From the NCBI RefSeq assembly GCF_040049195.1, contig NZ_JBDZDL010000006.1: a stretch of DNA of 64,000 bases. One strand, given 5' to 3'. The notes below the pieces were generated by a model. The model ran no database searches. It had not been told where the DNA came from and was given only the letters and a program-made list of their open reading frames with translations. This stretch comes from NCEH01 sp040049195. GTDB taxonomy: Bacteria; Pseudomonadota; Alphaproteobacteria; Rhizobiales; Xanthobacteraceae. Of the stretch, positions 8,692 through 17,153 are shown one piece after another. Each line of letters opens with the position of its first letter. Position 1 is the stretch's first letter. The translations under genes and the position numbers were made by a program.

Positions 8692-8711
8692 GCGGGACCC
8701 AAGGGTCCCGC
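8692..8711. terminator. Hairpin between convergent genes
   Basis: Arms GCGGGACC (8692-8699) and GGTCCCGC (8704-8711) with a four-base loop sit between the ends of the AroE-like gene (+) and the amidohydrolase gene (-). There is no strong U-tract on either strand, so activity is uncertain. Confidence 0.45.
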
Positions 8712-8723
8712 CAGACGCACGTT

Positions 8724-9617
8724 TCAGGATTTGAAGCCATAGAGGCGGTGTGCGTTATCCGTGAGGATGCGATTGCGCGTGGCTTCGTCGGGAACCCAGT
8801 CGGCAAGCAGGTCGAGCAGGTCGCCCACATTGGGCATGGGTGTCCAAGTGGAGACGTGCGGCCAGTCCGAGCCCCAGACGCATCGCTCGGACGCCACCTC
8901 GACCAGCGCGCGCGCCAGGGGGATCGTGTCCCGAAAGGGCGCCCCCTCGACGGAAAGGCGGTAGGCACCGGAAAGCTTGACCCAAGCCCCCTCCGCCACC
9001 AGCCGCAGAAGCTCCTGGAACCCAGGGTGCTCTATGCCTTCCGATGCCGGAAAATGGCCCATGTGGTCCACCACCGCGGGCGCGCGCAGCTTGCGGATGC
9101 GTGGCCCGAGTTCGTTCAGGTCCCGCGCATCCAGGAGGAACTGGAGGTGCCAGCCCATCTCGGCGCACAAGTCCCCGTAGCGCTCCATGAGGTCGAGACT
9201 GACGCCGCCGCCGAACAGCGCGTTGATGCGCAACCCGGCGACCCCAGCCGCCTTCAGCTCCGCATAAACGGAATCCGGCAGGCCGAGGTCCGTCACGGCC
9301 ACGCCCCGCAGGCGGGCCGGGTTGGCCCGCAACGTTTCCAGCATCAGCCGGTTGTCGGTGCCATGGACGCTGACCTGGACCAGCACGCCATAGGTCATGC
9401 CGGTGGCGTCCAGCATGCCAAGATAATCGTCGGCCGTGGCGACCGGAGCGGTGTAGCTCCGGTTCGGCATCAGGGGATAATCCGGAGGCGCGCCGATGAC
9501 ATGGGCGTGCGTGTCCACCGCCCCCGCCGGCACCTTGAAGCGGCTCGCTCCTCGCGGCTGGGGATCCGGCCCGGGACAGGCCGGCGGCTCTGCCTTTTGG
9601 ATTACGGGATCACTCAT
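8724..9617 (-). CDS. Amidohydrolase, 2-pyrone-4,6-dicarboxylate lactonase (LigI)-like; probable sugar lactonase
   Basis: A 297-residue TIM-barrel hydrolase of the amidohydrolase_2 family. Metal or substrate motifs are HAH at residues 37-39 (VDTHAHV), VVDHMGHF mid-protein and GSDWPH near the end. The family includes LigI and several aldonolactonases that do not need a bound metal. ATG 9617 overlaps the stop of the upstream MFS gene by eight bases, so the two are co-transcribed. Beside an L-arabonate-type dehydratase, a lactonase that yields the aldonate is the simplest reading. Confidence 0.8.
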   Translation of the reverse strand: MSDPVIQKAEPPACPGPDPQPRGASRFKVPAGAVDTHAHVIGAPPDYPLMPNRSYTAPVATADDYLGMLDATGMTYGVLVQVSVHGTDNRLMLETLRANPARLRGVAVTDLGLPDSVYAELKAAGVAGLRINALFGGGVSLDLMERYGDLCAEMGWHLQFLLDARDLNELGPRIRKLRAPAVVDHMGHFPASEGIEHPGFQELLRLVAEGAWVKLSGAYRLSVEGAPFRDTIPLARALVEVASERCVWGSDWPHVSTWTPMPNVGDLLDLLADWVPDEATRNRILTDNAHRLYGFKS

Positions 9618-10902
9618 CGGGATGCAGCACCTTTCCACGGGTCTCAGGCAGAGCCAGCGCCCCCAGAAGCAGCAGTCCGTAAGCGAACACGGCGAAGATC
9701 GCAATGGCACTGGACAGCGCCATCTGGGACGAGAGAAAGCCCACCAATGCCGGGAACAGAGCCCCGATGCCGCGCCCGAAATTATACGCGAATCCCTGGC
9801 CGGAGCCGCGCAGGCGGGTCGGGAAAAGCTCGGTAAGGAAGGCGCCGAGGCCGGAGAAATAGCCCGAGGCGCAGATGCCCAACGGGAAGCCCAGATACAG
9901 CATCACCTGATTGGACAGGGGCAGCTGCGTGTAGGCGATCACGAGAATGGAGGCGAGGACCGAGAACAGGATGAACAGGCGGCGCCGGCCGATGCGATCC
10001 GCGAGATAGGCGCCCCAGACATAGCCGATGAAGCTGCCGACGATGAGCAGCGCCAGATAACCGGTCGAGCCAACCACCGTCAGCCCACGCTCCACCCGCA
10101 GATAAGTGGGCAGCCAGGTGGTCACGGCATAATAGCCCCCCTGCGCGCCGGTGCAGAGCAGGGACGTCAGCAGCGTGATCTTCAAGACGCCGGGAGAGAA
10201 GATCTCCCACAGCGAGGGGCGATCCCTGGTCTTGCTTTCCAGCTGGCGGGTGACTGCAGACACCTCCGGCTCTTCCACGTAGCGGCGCAGGAAGAAGATC
10301 AGCAAAGCGGGAATCGCGCCGAGGCCGAACATCCAGCGCCACGCCACCTCGGGCGGCAGCAAGGTGTAGCAGACCGCCTGCAGCAGCACCGCCGCGCCCC
10401 AGCCCACGGCCCAACCCGACTGGACCGTGCCCACCGCACGGCCGCGATACTGCGCCCGAATGGTCTCCCCGATCAGCACGGCACCAGCGGCCCATTCGCC
10501 GCCGAAACCAAGCCCAAGCAAGGCTCGGATGATCATCAGCTGCTCGAAATTCTGGGCGAAAGCGCACAGCAGGGTGAAGACGGAGAACCACAGGATGGTG
10601 ATCTGAAGGGTCCGCACCCGCCCGATGCGATCAGAGAGGAAGCCCGCGAGCCAGCCGCCGAGCGCGGAGACGATGAGGGTGCCGGTGACCGCAAGGCCCG
10701 CCATGCCGCGATCCACCTGCCACATCGCGATGATCGTCCCGATCACTAGCGGGTAGATCATGAAATCCATCGCATCAAGGGCCCAGCCCATGAAGCAGGC
10801 CCAGAATGTGCGCCGCTCGGGCGCAGTCATGTTTCGGAAAAATCCGCTCAGGCTCAGATCTTCTGCTGGCACAGACTCGCCAGTTGCAGGCGTAATACTC
10901 AT
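9610..10902 (-). CDS. MFS transporter (sialate/aromatic acid:H+ symporter type)
   Basis: About 430 residues with 12 predicted transmembrane segments. The first helix has the WALDAMDFMIYPL signature and the 2-3 loop has GWLAGFLSDRIGR, as in proton-coupled organic acid symporters. ATG 10902 is chosen because of GAGGGAGA just upstream; the frame extends slightly further. Co-transcribed with the downstream lactonase-like gene and divergent from a GntR regulator. Likely imports an organic acid or sugar acid or lactone. Confidence 0.88.
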   Translation of the reverse strand: MSITPATGESVPAEDLSLSGFFRNMTAPERRTFWACFMGWALDAMDFMIYPLVIGTIIAMWQVDRGMAGLAVTGTLIVSALGGWLAGFLSDRIGRVRTLQITILWFSVFTLLCAFAQNFEQLMIIRALLGLGFGGEWAAGAVLIGETIRAQYRGRAVGTVQSGWAVGWGAAVLLQAVCYTLLPPEVAWRWMFGLGAIPALLIFFLRRYVEEPEVSAVTRQLESKTRDRPSLWEIFSPGVLKITLLTSLLCTGAQGGYYAVTTWLPTYLRVERGLTVVGSTGYLALLIVGSFIGYVWGAYLADRIGRRRLFILFSVLASILVIAYTQLPLSNQVMLYLGFPLGICASGYFSGLGAFLTELFPTRLRGSGQGFAYNFGRGIGALFPALVGFLSSQMALSSAIAIFAVFAYGLLLLGALALPETRGKVLHPDE

Positions 10903-11051
10903 TTTTGTCTCCCTCAGACGCATCTGGACCGCCTTCAGCGGGTCTCAGAAATGCGTGCCCCTATTTTTATTTTGATTCGAATGAAGCGCCGTTCGGAGGA
11001 ACTGGCGCAGCATCGCAATGGGACGACACCGTAGGAGAGGCAAAATTTCTC

Positions 11052-11111
11052 GTCAATGAGATTGTCAATAATCTCGGCGATAAATATCTTGACGGTCTTG
11101 GTGCCTTGACG
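11052..11111. promoter_or_regulatory. Probable GntR operator array
   Basis: An AT-rich patch between the divergent MFS and GntR genes. GTCAA occurs at 11052-11056 and 11064-11068 (12-base period). TTGAC occurs at 11089-11093 and 11106-11110. The inverted repeat GAGATT (11058-11063) / AATCTC (11070-11075) frames the second copy. FCD-type GntR proteins commonly bind such TTG/CAA elements; binding here is inferred. Confidence 0.5.
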
Positions 11112-11163
11112 TTGGTGTATGAGGGTGAGCTGAGAACGTTCCAGCGACAGGAGCTTTGGGTTG

Positions 11164-11883
11164 ATGAGAACCGTTCGCGCTGCGCCCGCCGGCCTTGCCG
11201 GCGACGATGGCCGCACCGCAGGAAGGCCGGAGCCGGCCACCCTCGAGGCTATGGTCGCCGCGTTGGAGGAAGATATCGTTCTGGGCCGCCTGCACCCCCG
11301 TGAGCGCCTCATCGAGGAGGATCTAATCACCCGCTTCGGGGCGACGCGGCATCTCGCCCGGCAGGCGCTGATCGAACTCGATCGGATGGGCCTGATCGAG
11401 CGTATCCCGAACCGTGGCGCCCAGGTGCGCAGCTACACCGTCGACGAGGTCGAACAACTCTACGTTCTGCGCGGGTTGCTGGAGGCCGAGGCGGCGCGCT
11501 TGATCGCGCTTCCCATGCCGGCGGACGACCTCGCCGAATTGAAGGACCTCCAGGCGGCCCATGACATGGCGATCGCCGCCGGCGATGTCGCCGCGATCTT
11601 CCGCGCCAATCTCGCCTTCCACCGCAAGCTGTTCAGCTGCTGCCGCAACGTCTTCCTCTCGGACGCCATCACAGCCGCAGCCCAGCGCGCCCACGGCATC
11701 CGTTTCCTGGTGCTCACCGCCCCGCACGAACGCGAAGCCGCCCGCCAGGAACACCATGCCATGATCGCGGCGATCGAAGCGCTGGACAGCGACCTCCTGG
11801 TGGACCTGTGCCGCAACCACCTCCCCGCCTCCAAAGCGGCGTATCTGCGCGCGTTCGGCCAGGTTCCCCGCGACTCCCTCTAG
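11164..11883 (+). CDS. GntR-family regulator, FCD (FadR) subfamily
   Basis: A 239-residue regulator. The winged helix occupies about residues 15-90 (FGATRHLARQALIELDRMGLIERIPNRGAQV). The all-helical FCD ligand domain carries the expected histidines in NLAFHRKLF, HHAMIAAIEA and CRNHL, consistent with metal-assisted binding of a carboxylate ligand. A TTG directly precedes the ATG at 11164. It lies upstream of the IlvD/Edd dehydratase and opposite the MFS-lactonase pair, so it probably controls both. Confidence 0.88.
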   Translation: MRTVRAAPAGLAGDDGRTAGRPEPATLEAMVAALEEDIVLGRLHPRERLIEEDLITRFGATRHLARQALIELDRMGLIERIPNRGAQVRSYTVDEVEQLYVLRGLLEAEAARLIALPMPADDLAELKDLQAAHDMAIAAGDVAAIFRANLAFHRKLFSCCRNVFLSDAITAAAQRAHGIRFLVLTAPHEREAARQEHHAMIAAIEALDSDLLVDLCRNHLPASKAAYLRAFGQVPRDSL

Positions 11884-11900
11884 ATTCGAGCTTGATCGAG

Positions 11901-13616
11901 ATGAGCGAAGACCATTCCCCCGCCGGCTTGGCACGCGGGCTCACGAATTACGGTGATCGGGATTTCGCCCGCTACCTCAGGCTCTCCATGGCGAGGTCGA
12001 TGGGCTATTCCGAGGCGCTGCTGAACAAGCCCGTCGTGGGCATCGCCTCGACTTACAGCGAGTTCAATAATTGCCACCGCAACGTGCCTGAACTGGTAGC
12101 GGCGGTGAAGCGCGGCGTGCTCGCGGCCGGCGGCCTGCCCCTGGAATTCCCCACCATCTCGCTGGGCGAGGTGTTCCTCAATCCCACCAGCCTGTTCTTC
12201 CGCAACCTCATGTCGATGGACACCGAGGAGATGATCCGGGGCCAGCCCATGGATGCCGTGGTGCTGGTGGGAGGCTGCGACAAGACCGTGCCGGCCCAGC
12301 TGATGGGCGCGGTCTCGGCAGGCTTGCCGACGGTGCAATTGGTGACCGGGCCCATGATGACCGGACGGTGGCGCGGCGAGCGGCTCGGTGCCTGCACGGA
12401 CTGCCGGCGATTCTGGGCGAAGTACCGTTCCGGCGAAATCGATAACGCGACCATCGGGGAGGTGGAAGGCAATCTCGCCACCACCACCGGCACCTGCGCG
12501 GTGATGGGCACCGCGAGCACGATGGCGTCCATCGCCGAGGCCCTGGGCATCCTGCTGCCGGGCACCGCGGCAATTCCCGCGGTGCATGCCGACCGCCTCC
12601 GCGCCGCCGAGGCCTCTGGCGCCGCTGCGCTGGCTCTGGCGCGGGCCGGCATCACCATCCGCGATATCATCACTGAGAAGTCGATCGAGAATGCGATCCG
12701 GGTGCTGCTCGCCATCGGCGGGTCCACCAACGGCATCGTCCACCTCACGGCCATCGCCGGGCGCGCCGGCGTGGACATCGACCTCAAGCGGCTGAACGAA
12801 CTCTCCGACACCACCCCGGTCCTGGTGGATCTGAAGCCCACCGGGCCGTATTACATGGAGGATCTGCATGCCGCCGGCGGCATCGGCGCGGTCTTGCGCG
12901 AACTGAAGCCGCTCCTGCACCTCGATTGCATGACCGTGGCGGGCGAGACCCTCGGCGAGCGCCTTGCTCCTGCGCCCGCGTTTGTCGACCGCACGGTGGT
13001 CAAGCCCCTGGATGCGCCGCTCCAGCCACAGGGCGGGCTGGTGGCGTTGTTCGGAAGCCTCGCCCCGCGCGGCGCGATCCTCAAGCGCGCCGCCGCCGAT
13101 CCGGCGCTGTTCGAACGGGAGGGACGCGCGGTGGTGTTCACCTCGCTGGAGGATCTCGCGGCACGGATCGACGACCCGGACCTCGACGTCGCGCCCGACG
13201 ATTTCCTGGTGCTGCAGAATGCCGGGCCGCGCAGCGCATCGGGCATGCCCGAATCCGGCTATCTTCCGATCCCGCAAAAGCTCGCACGGCAAGGGGTCAA
13301 GGACATGGTGCGCATTTCGGATGCGCGCATGAGCGGCACCGCCTACGGCACCATCGTGCTGCATGTGGCCCCGGACGCTGCGTCCGGCGGCCCGCTCGGC
13401 CTGGTGCGCAATGGCGACCGCATTCGCCTATCGGTCAAAGCCGGCACCATCGACCTGCTGGTGGACGCGGATGAACTGGCGCGCCGCAGGCGCGATCAGC
13501 CCCCCGCACGCCCCGCGCCCCAGCGTGGCTATGCGCGGCTTTACTATCGCGAGGTGCTCCAGGCCGACCAGGGCTGCGACTTCGACTTTCTGCGTCCGGT
13601 CCCCGTGGGGGAATAG
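11901..13616 (+). CDS. IlvD/Edd-family dehydratase, L-arabonate dehydratase type
   Basis: A 571-residue Fe-S hydro-lyase. Three putative cluster cysteines sit at C58 (EFNNCHRN), C126 (GGCDKTV) and C199 (TTGTCAVMGTA). This spacing matches what I recall for [2Fe-2S] pentonate dehydratases. The catalytic serine region SDARMSGTAYGT is intact. The C-terminal RISDARMSG to DFDFL segment looks like Azospirillum and Rhizobium L-arabonate dehydratase rather than biosynthetic IlvD. It would convert an aldonate to a 2-keto-3-deoxy acid for the lyase encoded at 5255. Start 11901 lies 17 bases after the GntR gene, so the two may be co-transcribed. Confidence 0.87.
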   Translation: MSEDHSPAGLARGLTNYGDRDFARYLRLSMARSMGYSEALLNKPVVGIASTYSEFNNCHRNVPELVAAVKRGVLAAGGLPLEFPTISLGEVFLNPTSLFFRNLMSMDTEEMIRGQPMDAVVLVGGCDKTVPAQLMGAVSAGLPTVQLVTGPMMTGRWRGERLGACTDCRRFWAKYRSGEIDNATIGEVEGNLATTTGTCAVMGTASTMASIAEALGILLPGTAAIPAVHADRLRAAEASGAAALALARAGITIRDIITEKSIENAIRVLLAIGGSTNGIVHLTAIAGRAGVDIDLKRLNELSDTTPVLVDLKPTGPYYMEDLHAAGGIGAVLRELKPLLHLDCMTVAGETLGERLAPAPAFVDRTVVKPLDAPLQPQGGLVALFGSLAPRGAILKRAAADPALFEREGRAVVFTSLEDLAARIDDPDLDVAPDDFLVLQNAGPRSASGMPESGYLPIPQKLARQGVKDMVRISDARMSGTAYGTIVLHVAPDAASGGPLGLVRNGDRIRLSVKAGTIDLLVDADELARRRRDQPPARPAPQRGYARLYYREVLQADQGCDFDFLRPVPVGE

Positions 13617-13791
13617 CACGGCGTCCAAGATCGTGCCGTGCGGCCGAAGCGCGTAGAGCCTCTACGCCAAGCGTCCGTTTTCGTCCCGGGCCATGGAACG
13701 GCATCGGCCCGGGCTGCACGCCGTTCCCCAGCCGGATGCACGTGAACGAGGCCGCGATGGCCGCGGTCTCGCTCGGGCTTCCATACCGCTC

Positions 13792-13870
13792 GTTCATTTG
13801 AACGTCACGTAACCGACACCGTGCGTTCAACGAACCTGATTACGGTCCGCCCCATGTTCAAATGAACATG
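13792..13870. promoter_or_regulatory. DeoR-type operator array (three GTTC/GAAC palindromes)
   Basis: Three inverted repeats precede the DeoR gene: GTTCA-TT-TGAAC at 13792-13803, GTTC-AAC-GAAC at 13825-13835, and the long palindrome CATGTTCA-AA-TGAACATG at 13853-13870. The last ends 13 bases before the ATG. The half-site resembles GlpR operators (GTTCG/CGAAC). The gap from 13617 to here has no other gene. Confidence 0.65.
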
Positions 13871-13883
13871 CAGACGGGCGGGC

Positions 13884-14666
13884 ATGAACATCACGGTGCG
13901 ACAGCAGGATATCGTCGAACTCGCCCGCCACGGGGGCTTCCTGAGCGTGGAGACGCTCGCGGAGCATTTCTGCGTCACCCCGCAGACCATCCGGCGGGAC
14001 ATCAACTCCCTGTGCGACGCCAATCTGCTGCGCCGGCGGCGCGGCGGGGCGGAATATGTGGAGGCGCCACGCCTCAACCTCGCCTACGACTCGCGCCGGA
14101 TCGTCCATCCCACCGCCAAGCAGACCATCGGCGCCCTTGTCGCCAGCCTCATTCCCAACGGCGCCTCGCTCTCGTTCGGCATCGGTACGACGCCGGAATT
14201 CGTCGCCCTCGCCATGCAGGGCCATGACGACCTGACCGTCATCACCAACAATCTCAACGTCGCCATGGCGCTGAGCGTCACCCCCTCCAACCGCATCATC
14301 ATCCCCGGCGGCGCCATGCGCCTGCCAGATCGCGACGTGCTCGGCCCGCAGGTGGAGGAGATGTACCGCAATTACCGGGTCGATTTCGGCGTCTTCGGCG
14401 TCGGCGGCATCGAGCCCGACGGCACATTGGTCGATTTTGATCGCGCCGAAGTCCTGGCCCGCTCCGCCATGCTCGAAAGCTGCCGCCGCTCGATCCTGGT
14501 GGCCGACGTCAGCAAGTTCGGACGGCCGGCGCCGGCGCGCGGCGGGCACCTCTCCGCCATCGACCTGCTGGTGCTCGACGCTCCGCCGCCGCCCCCGTTC
14601 GATGCCTTGTTCGACAAGGACGGTCTCGGCGCGCGGGTCCGCATCGCCACCGAGGAAGCGGCATGA
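13884..14666 (+). CDS. DeoR-family transcriptional regulator (GlpR-like)
   Basis: A 260-residue repressor-type protein. The N-terminal HTH (about residues 5-57) includes VTPQTIRRDINSL, typical of the DeoR family. The DeoRC sugar-phosphate sensing domain follows, with GIGTTPEFVA, VITNNLNVA and VFGVGGIEPDGTLVDFD. It is the first gene of an operon with a Ugp-like ABC importer; the ATPase start overlaps its stop. Three palindromes just upstream suggest autoregulation. The ligand is probably a phosphorylated polyol or sugar. Confidence 0.9.
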   Translation: MNITVRQQDIVELARHGGFLSVETLAEHFCVTPQTIRRDINSLCDANLLRRRRGGAEYVEAPRLNLAYDSRRIVHPTAKQTIGALVASLIPNGASLSFGIGTTPEFVALAMQGHDDLTVITNNLNVAMALSVTPSNRIIIPGGAMRLPDRDVLGPQVEEMYRNYRVDFGVFGVGGIEPDGTLVDFDRAEVLARSAMLESCRRSILVADVSKFGRPAPARGGHLSAIDLLVLDAPPPPPFDALFDKDGLGARVRIATEEAA

Positions 14667-15784
14667 GCACGCCCGCGGCCCCTGGAGATTTCGTGCGCCT
14701 TCACGGCGTGACCCGGCTGTTCGAGGGCGGCGGTGGCGTCGATGATCTCTCCCTCGCCATCCCACGTGGCGGGTTCACGGTGCTGCTCGGCCCCTCCGGC
14801 TGCGGCAAGTCCACCACCTTGCGCCTCATCGCCGGGCTCGAGACGCCGGACCGTGGACGCGTCGAGATCGACGGCCGCGATGTCACCGCGCTGGTGCCGT
14901 CCGCGCGCGGCCTTTCCATCGTATTCCAGTCCTACGCGCTGTTTCCCCATCTCACGGTGGCGGAGAACATCGTGTTCGGCCTCAGGGTGCGCCATGTGCC
15001 GCGGGCAGAACGAGAGCGCAAGCTGAAGGACGCGCTCGCGCTCACCGGCCTTGAGGGCCTGGACGCGCGCAAGCCCGCGCAGCTGTCCGGCGGCCAGCGC
15101 CAGCGCGTGGCGCTCGCCCGCGCCATCGTCGCCGACCATCCGCTGTGCCTGATGGACGAGCCGCTCTCCAACCTCGACGCCAAGCTGCGCCATTCCGTGC
15201 GCCAGGAGATCCGCGCGCTGCAGCGGCGGCTCGGCATGACCCTGGTGTATGTCACCCACGACCAGACCGAGGCGATGGGCATGGCCGACCATGTCATCCT
15301 CATGCGCCAGGGCCGGATCGAGCAGCAGGGCACCCCCGCCGAACTCTATCAGGCGCCGGCCTCCGCTTTCGCCGCGAGTTTCATCGGCGCGCCGCCGATG
15401 ACGCTGATCCCGGCGGACCTGGCGGGCGTGCCCGAGCCCCCGCCGGGCCATGCCCGCGCGCAGCTCATGGCCGGCGTGCGCGCGGAGGCGCTCCGCCTCC
15501 AGCCTGCGGGCATCGGGGGGCTGCCGGCCATCGCGGTGGCCAGCGAATTCCTGGGCGCGGAGACCTTCGTCTATCTGCGGATCGAAGGCGGGCCCGAGAT
15601 CATCGCCCGCGTTCCCGGCCGGATCGAGCCGGCCCCCGGCACGGCGCTTTCGCTGTCCTGGGCCGAAGGCGCCACCCATTGGTTCGACCGCGACAGCGGC
15701 CGCAGCATCCGCGCCGCCGCTGCGCCGCAAGCGCGCGCCGTGCCGCTGTCGGCGCAAGAGGCCGCCGCGCCCCCGGCGCTCTGA
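14663..15784 (+). CDS. Carbohydrate ABC transporter ATPase (UgpC/MalK type)
   Basis: A 373-residue CUT1-family ATPase. Walker A is GPSGCGKST, signature LSGGQRQRVALARA, Walker B LMDEPLSNLDA and H-loop VTHDQTEA, followed by a C-terminal TOBE regulatory region (about 240-370). The ATG overlaps the DeoR stop by four bases. It powers the importer made by the next three genes. The last about 20 residues are Ala/Pro rich and dispensable-looking. Confidence 0.92.
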   Translation: MSTPAAPGDFVRLHGVTRLFEGGGGVDDLSLAIPRGGFTVLLGPSGCGKSTTLRLIAGLETPDRGRVEIDGRDVTALVPSARGLSIVFQSYALFPHLTVAENIVFGLRVRHVPRAERERKLKDALALTGLEGLDARKPAQLSGGQRQRVALARAIVADHPLCLMDEPLSNLDAKLRHSVRQEIRALQRRLGMTLVYVTHDQTEAMGMADHVILMRQGRIEQQGTPAELYQAPASAFAASFIGAPPMTLIPADLAGVPEPPPGHARAQLMAGVRAEALRLQPAGIGGLPAIAVASEFLGAETFVYLRIEGGPEIIARVPGRIEPAPGTALSLSWAEGATHWFDRDSGRSIRAAAAPQARAVPLSAQEAAAPPAL

Positions 15785-15837
15785 CCCATCCCGTTCACCT
15801 TTGTATGCGTTCCCCCAAGGCCAGAAGGACACTGACC

Positions 15838-17106
15838 ATGAGACGTTTCTTCACCGCTGCCGCCACGGCGGCGAGCCTGTTTGCCGCCGCCACGATGCCG
15901 GCCTTCGCGAAGACCGAGTTGACGATGTATTATCCGATCGCCGTCGGCGGCCCGCTGACGAAGGTGATCGACGACATGATCTCGGGGTTCGAGAAGGAAA
16001 ACCCGGACGTCCACGTCAACGCGGTCTATGCCGGCAATTATGACGACACCCGCGTGCGCGCCTTGGCGGCCCTCAAGAGCGGCCAGCCGGCCCAGCTCTC
16101 CGTGCTGTTCTCCATCGATGCCTATGACCTCGTGGAGCAGGACCTCATCGTTCCGTTCGAGGACGTGGTGAAGACCGACGACGAGAAGGCCTGGCTCGCC
16201 GGCTTCTATCCCGCGCTGATGGCCAACAGCCGCGTCGAGGGCAAGACCTGGGGCATCCCCTTCCAGCGCTCCACCATCGTCATGTTCTACAACAAGGACA
16301 TGTTCCGCGAGGCGGGGCTGGACCCCGAGAAGCCGCCGCGGACCTGGGACGAGATGGTCGCGGCGGGCAAGAAGCTCACCAAGGACGGCCGCTACGGCCT
16401 CATGGTGCCGGGCACCGGCTATGCCTATTGGATGTTCCAATGCTTCGCCATCCAGAACGGCAAGGAACTGATGAGCAAGGACGGCGCCACCGTCTATTTC
16501 GATGATCCGGCGGTCATCGAGGCGCTCTCCTTCTGGCGGTCGCTCACCACCGACGCCAAGATCTCGCCCGCCGGTCTCGTGGAATGGGGCACGCTGCGCC
16601 AGGCCTTCGTGCAGGGCCAGACGGCCATGATGTGGCACACCACGGGCAACCTCACCGCCGTGAAGAAAGAGGCGAAGTTCGATTTCGGCGTCGCCGAGCT
16701 TCCCGCCCACAAGCAGCCGGGCTCGCCCACCGGCGGCGGCAATTTCTACCTGTTCAAGAACGCCTCCGAGGCGGAGCGCGCCGCCTCCCTCAAGCTGATC
16801 CGCTACATGACCGCGCCCGAGCGCGCCGCCGACTGGTCCATCGCCACCGGCTATGTGGGCGTGAGCCCGGCCGCCTATGAGACCGAGAAGCTGAAAGCCT
16901 ATGGCAAGGACTTCCCGCAGGCGCTCGTCGCCCGTGACCAGCTCAAGGTCGCCATCGCCGAATTCTCCACCTGGGAGACCGCCCGGGTGCGCGAGGCGCT
17001 GAACAACGCCGTGCAGGCGGCGCTCACCGGCACCAAGAGCCCGGCCGAGGCGCTCAAGGCCGCCCAGGCCACCGCCGACCAGTTGCTCAAGTCCTACAAG
17101 CACTGA
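15838..17106 (+). CDS. Extracellular solute-binding protein, UgpB-like
   Basis: A 422-residue family-1 binding protein. The signal peptide runs to AFA at residue 24. The mature part contains ENPDVHVNAVYAGNYDDT, WGIPFQRSTIVMFYNKDMF and GGGNFYLFK, all recognisable in UgpB, the sn-glycerol-3-phosphate binder. ATG 15838 follows AAGGACACTGACC. Together with a GlpR-like regulator, a glycerol phosphate or related polyol ligand is the best guess; sugar ligands remain possible. Confidence 0.87.
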   Translation: MRRFFTAAATAASLFAAATMPAFAKTELTMYYPIAVGGPLTKVIDDMISGFEKENPDVHVNAVYAGNYDDTRVRALAALKSGQPAQLSVLFSIDAYDLVEQDLIVPFEDVVKTDDEKAWLAGFYPALMANSRVEGKTWGIPFQRSTIVMFYNKDMFREAGLDPEKPPRTWDEMVAAGKKLTKDGRYGLMVPGTGYAYWMFQCFAIQNGKELMSKDGATVYFDDPAVIEALSFWRSLTTDAKISPAGLVEWGTLRQAFVQGQTAMMWHTTGNLTAVKKEAKFDFGVAELPAHKQPGSPTGGGNFYLFKNASEAERAASLKLIRYMTAPERAADWSIATGYVGVSPAAYETEKLKAYGKDFPQALVARDQLKVAIAEFSTWETARVREALNNAVQAALTGTKSPAEALKAAQATADQLLKSYKH

Positions 17107-17153
17107 TCTTTCCGCGAAACGCGCCGGGGGGCGAAGATATCGCCCCCCGCAGG

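Noticed and set aside
11901..13616. Biosynthetic dihydroxyacid dehydratase (ilvD)
   Set aside because: The C-terminal sequence and the GntR/MFS/lactonase context fit pentonate dehydratases better, and no other branched-chain biosynthetic genes adjoin it.
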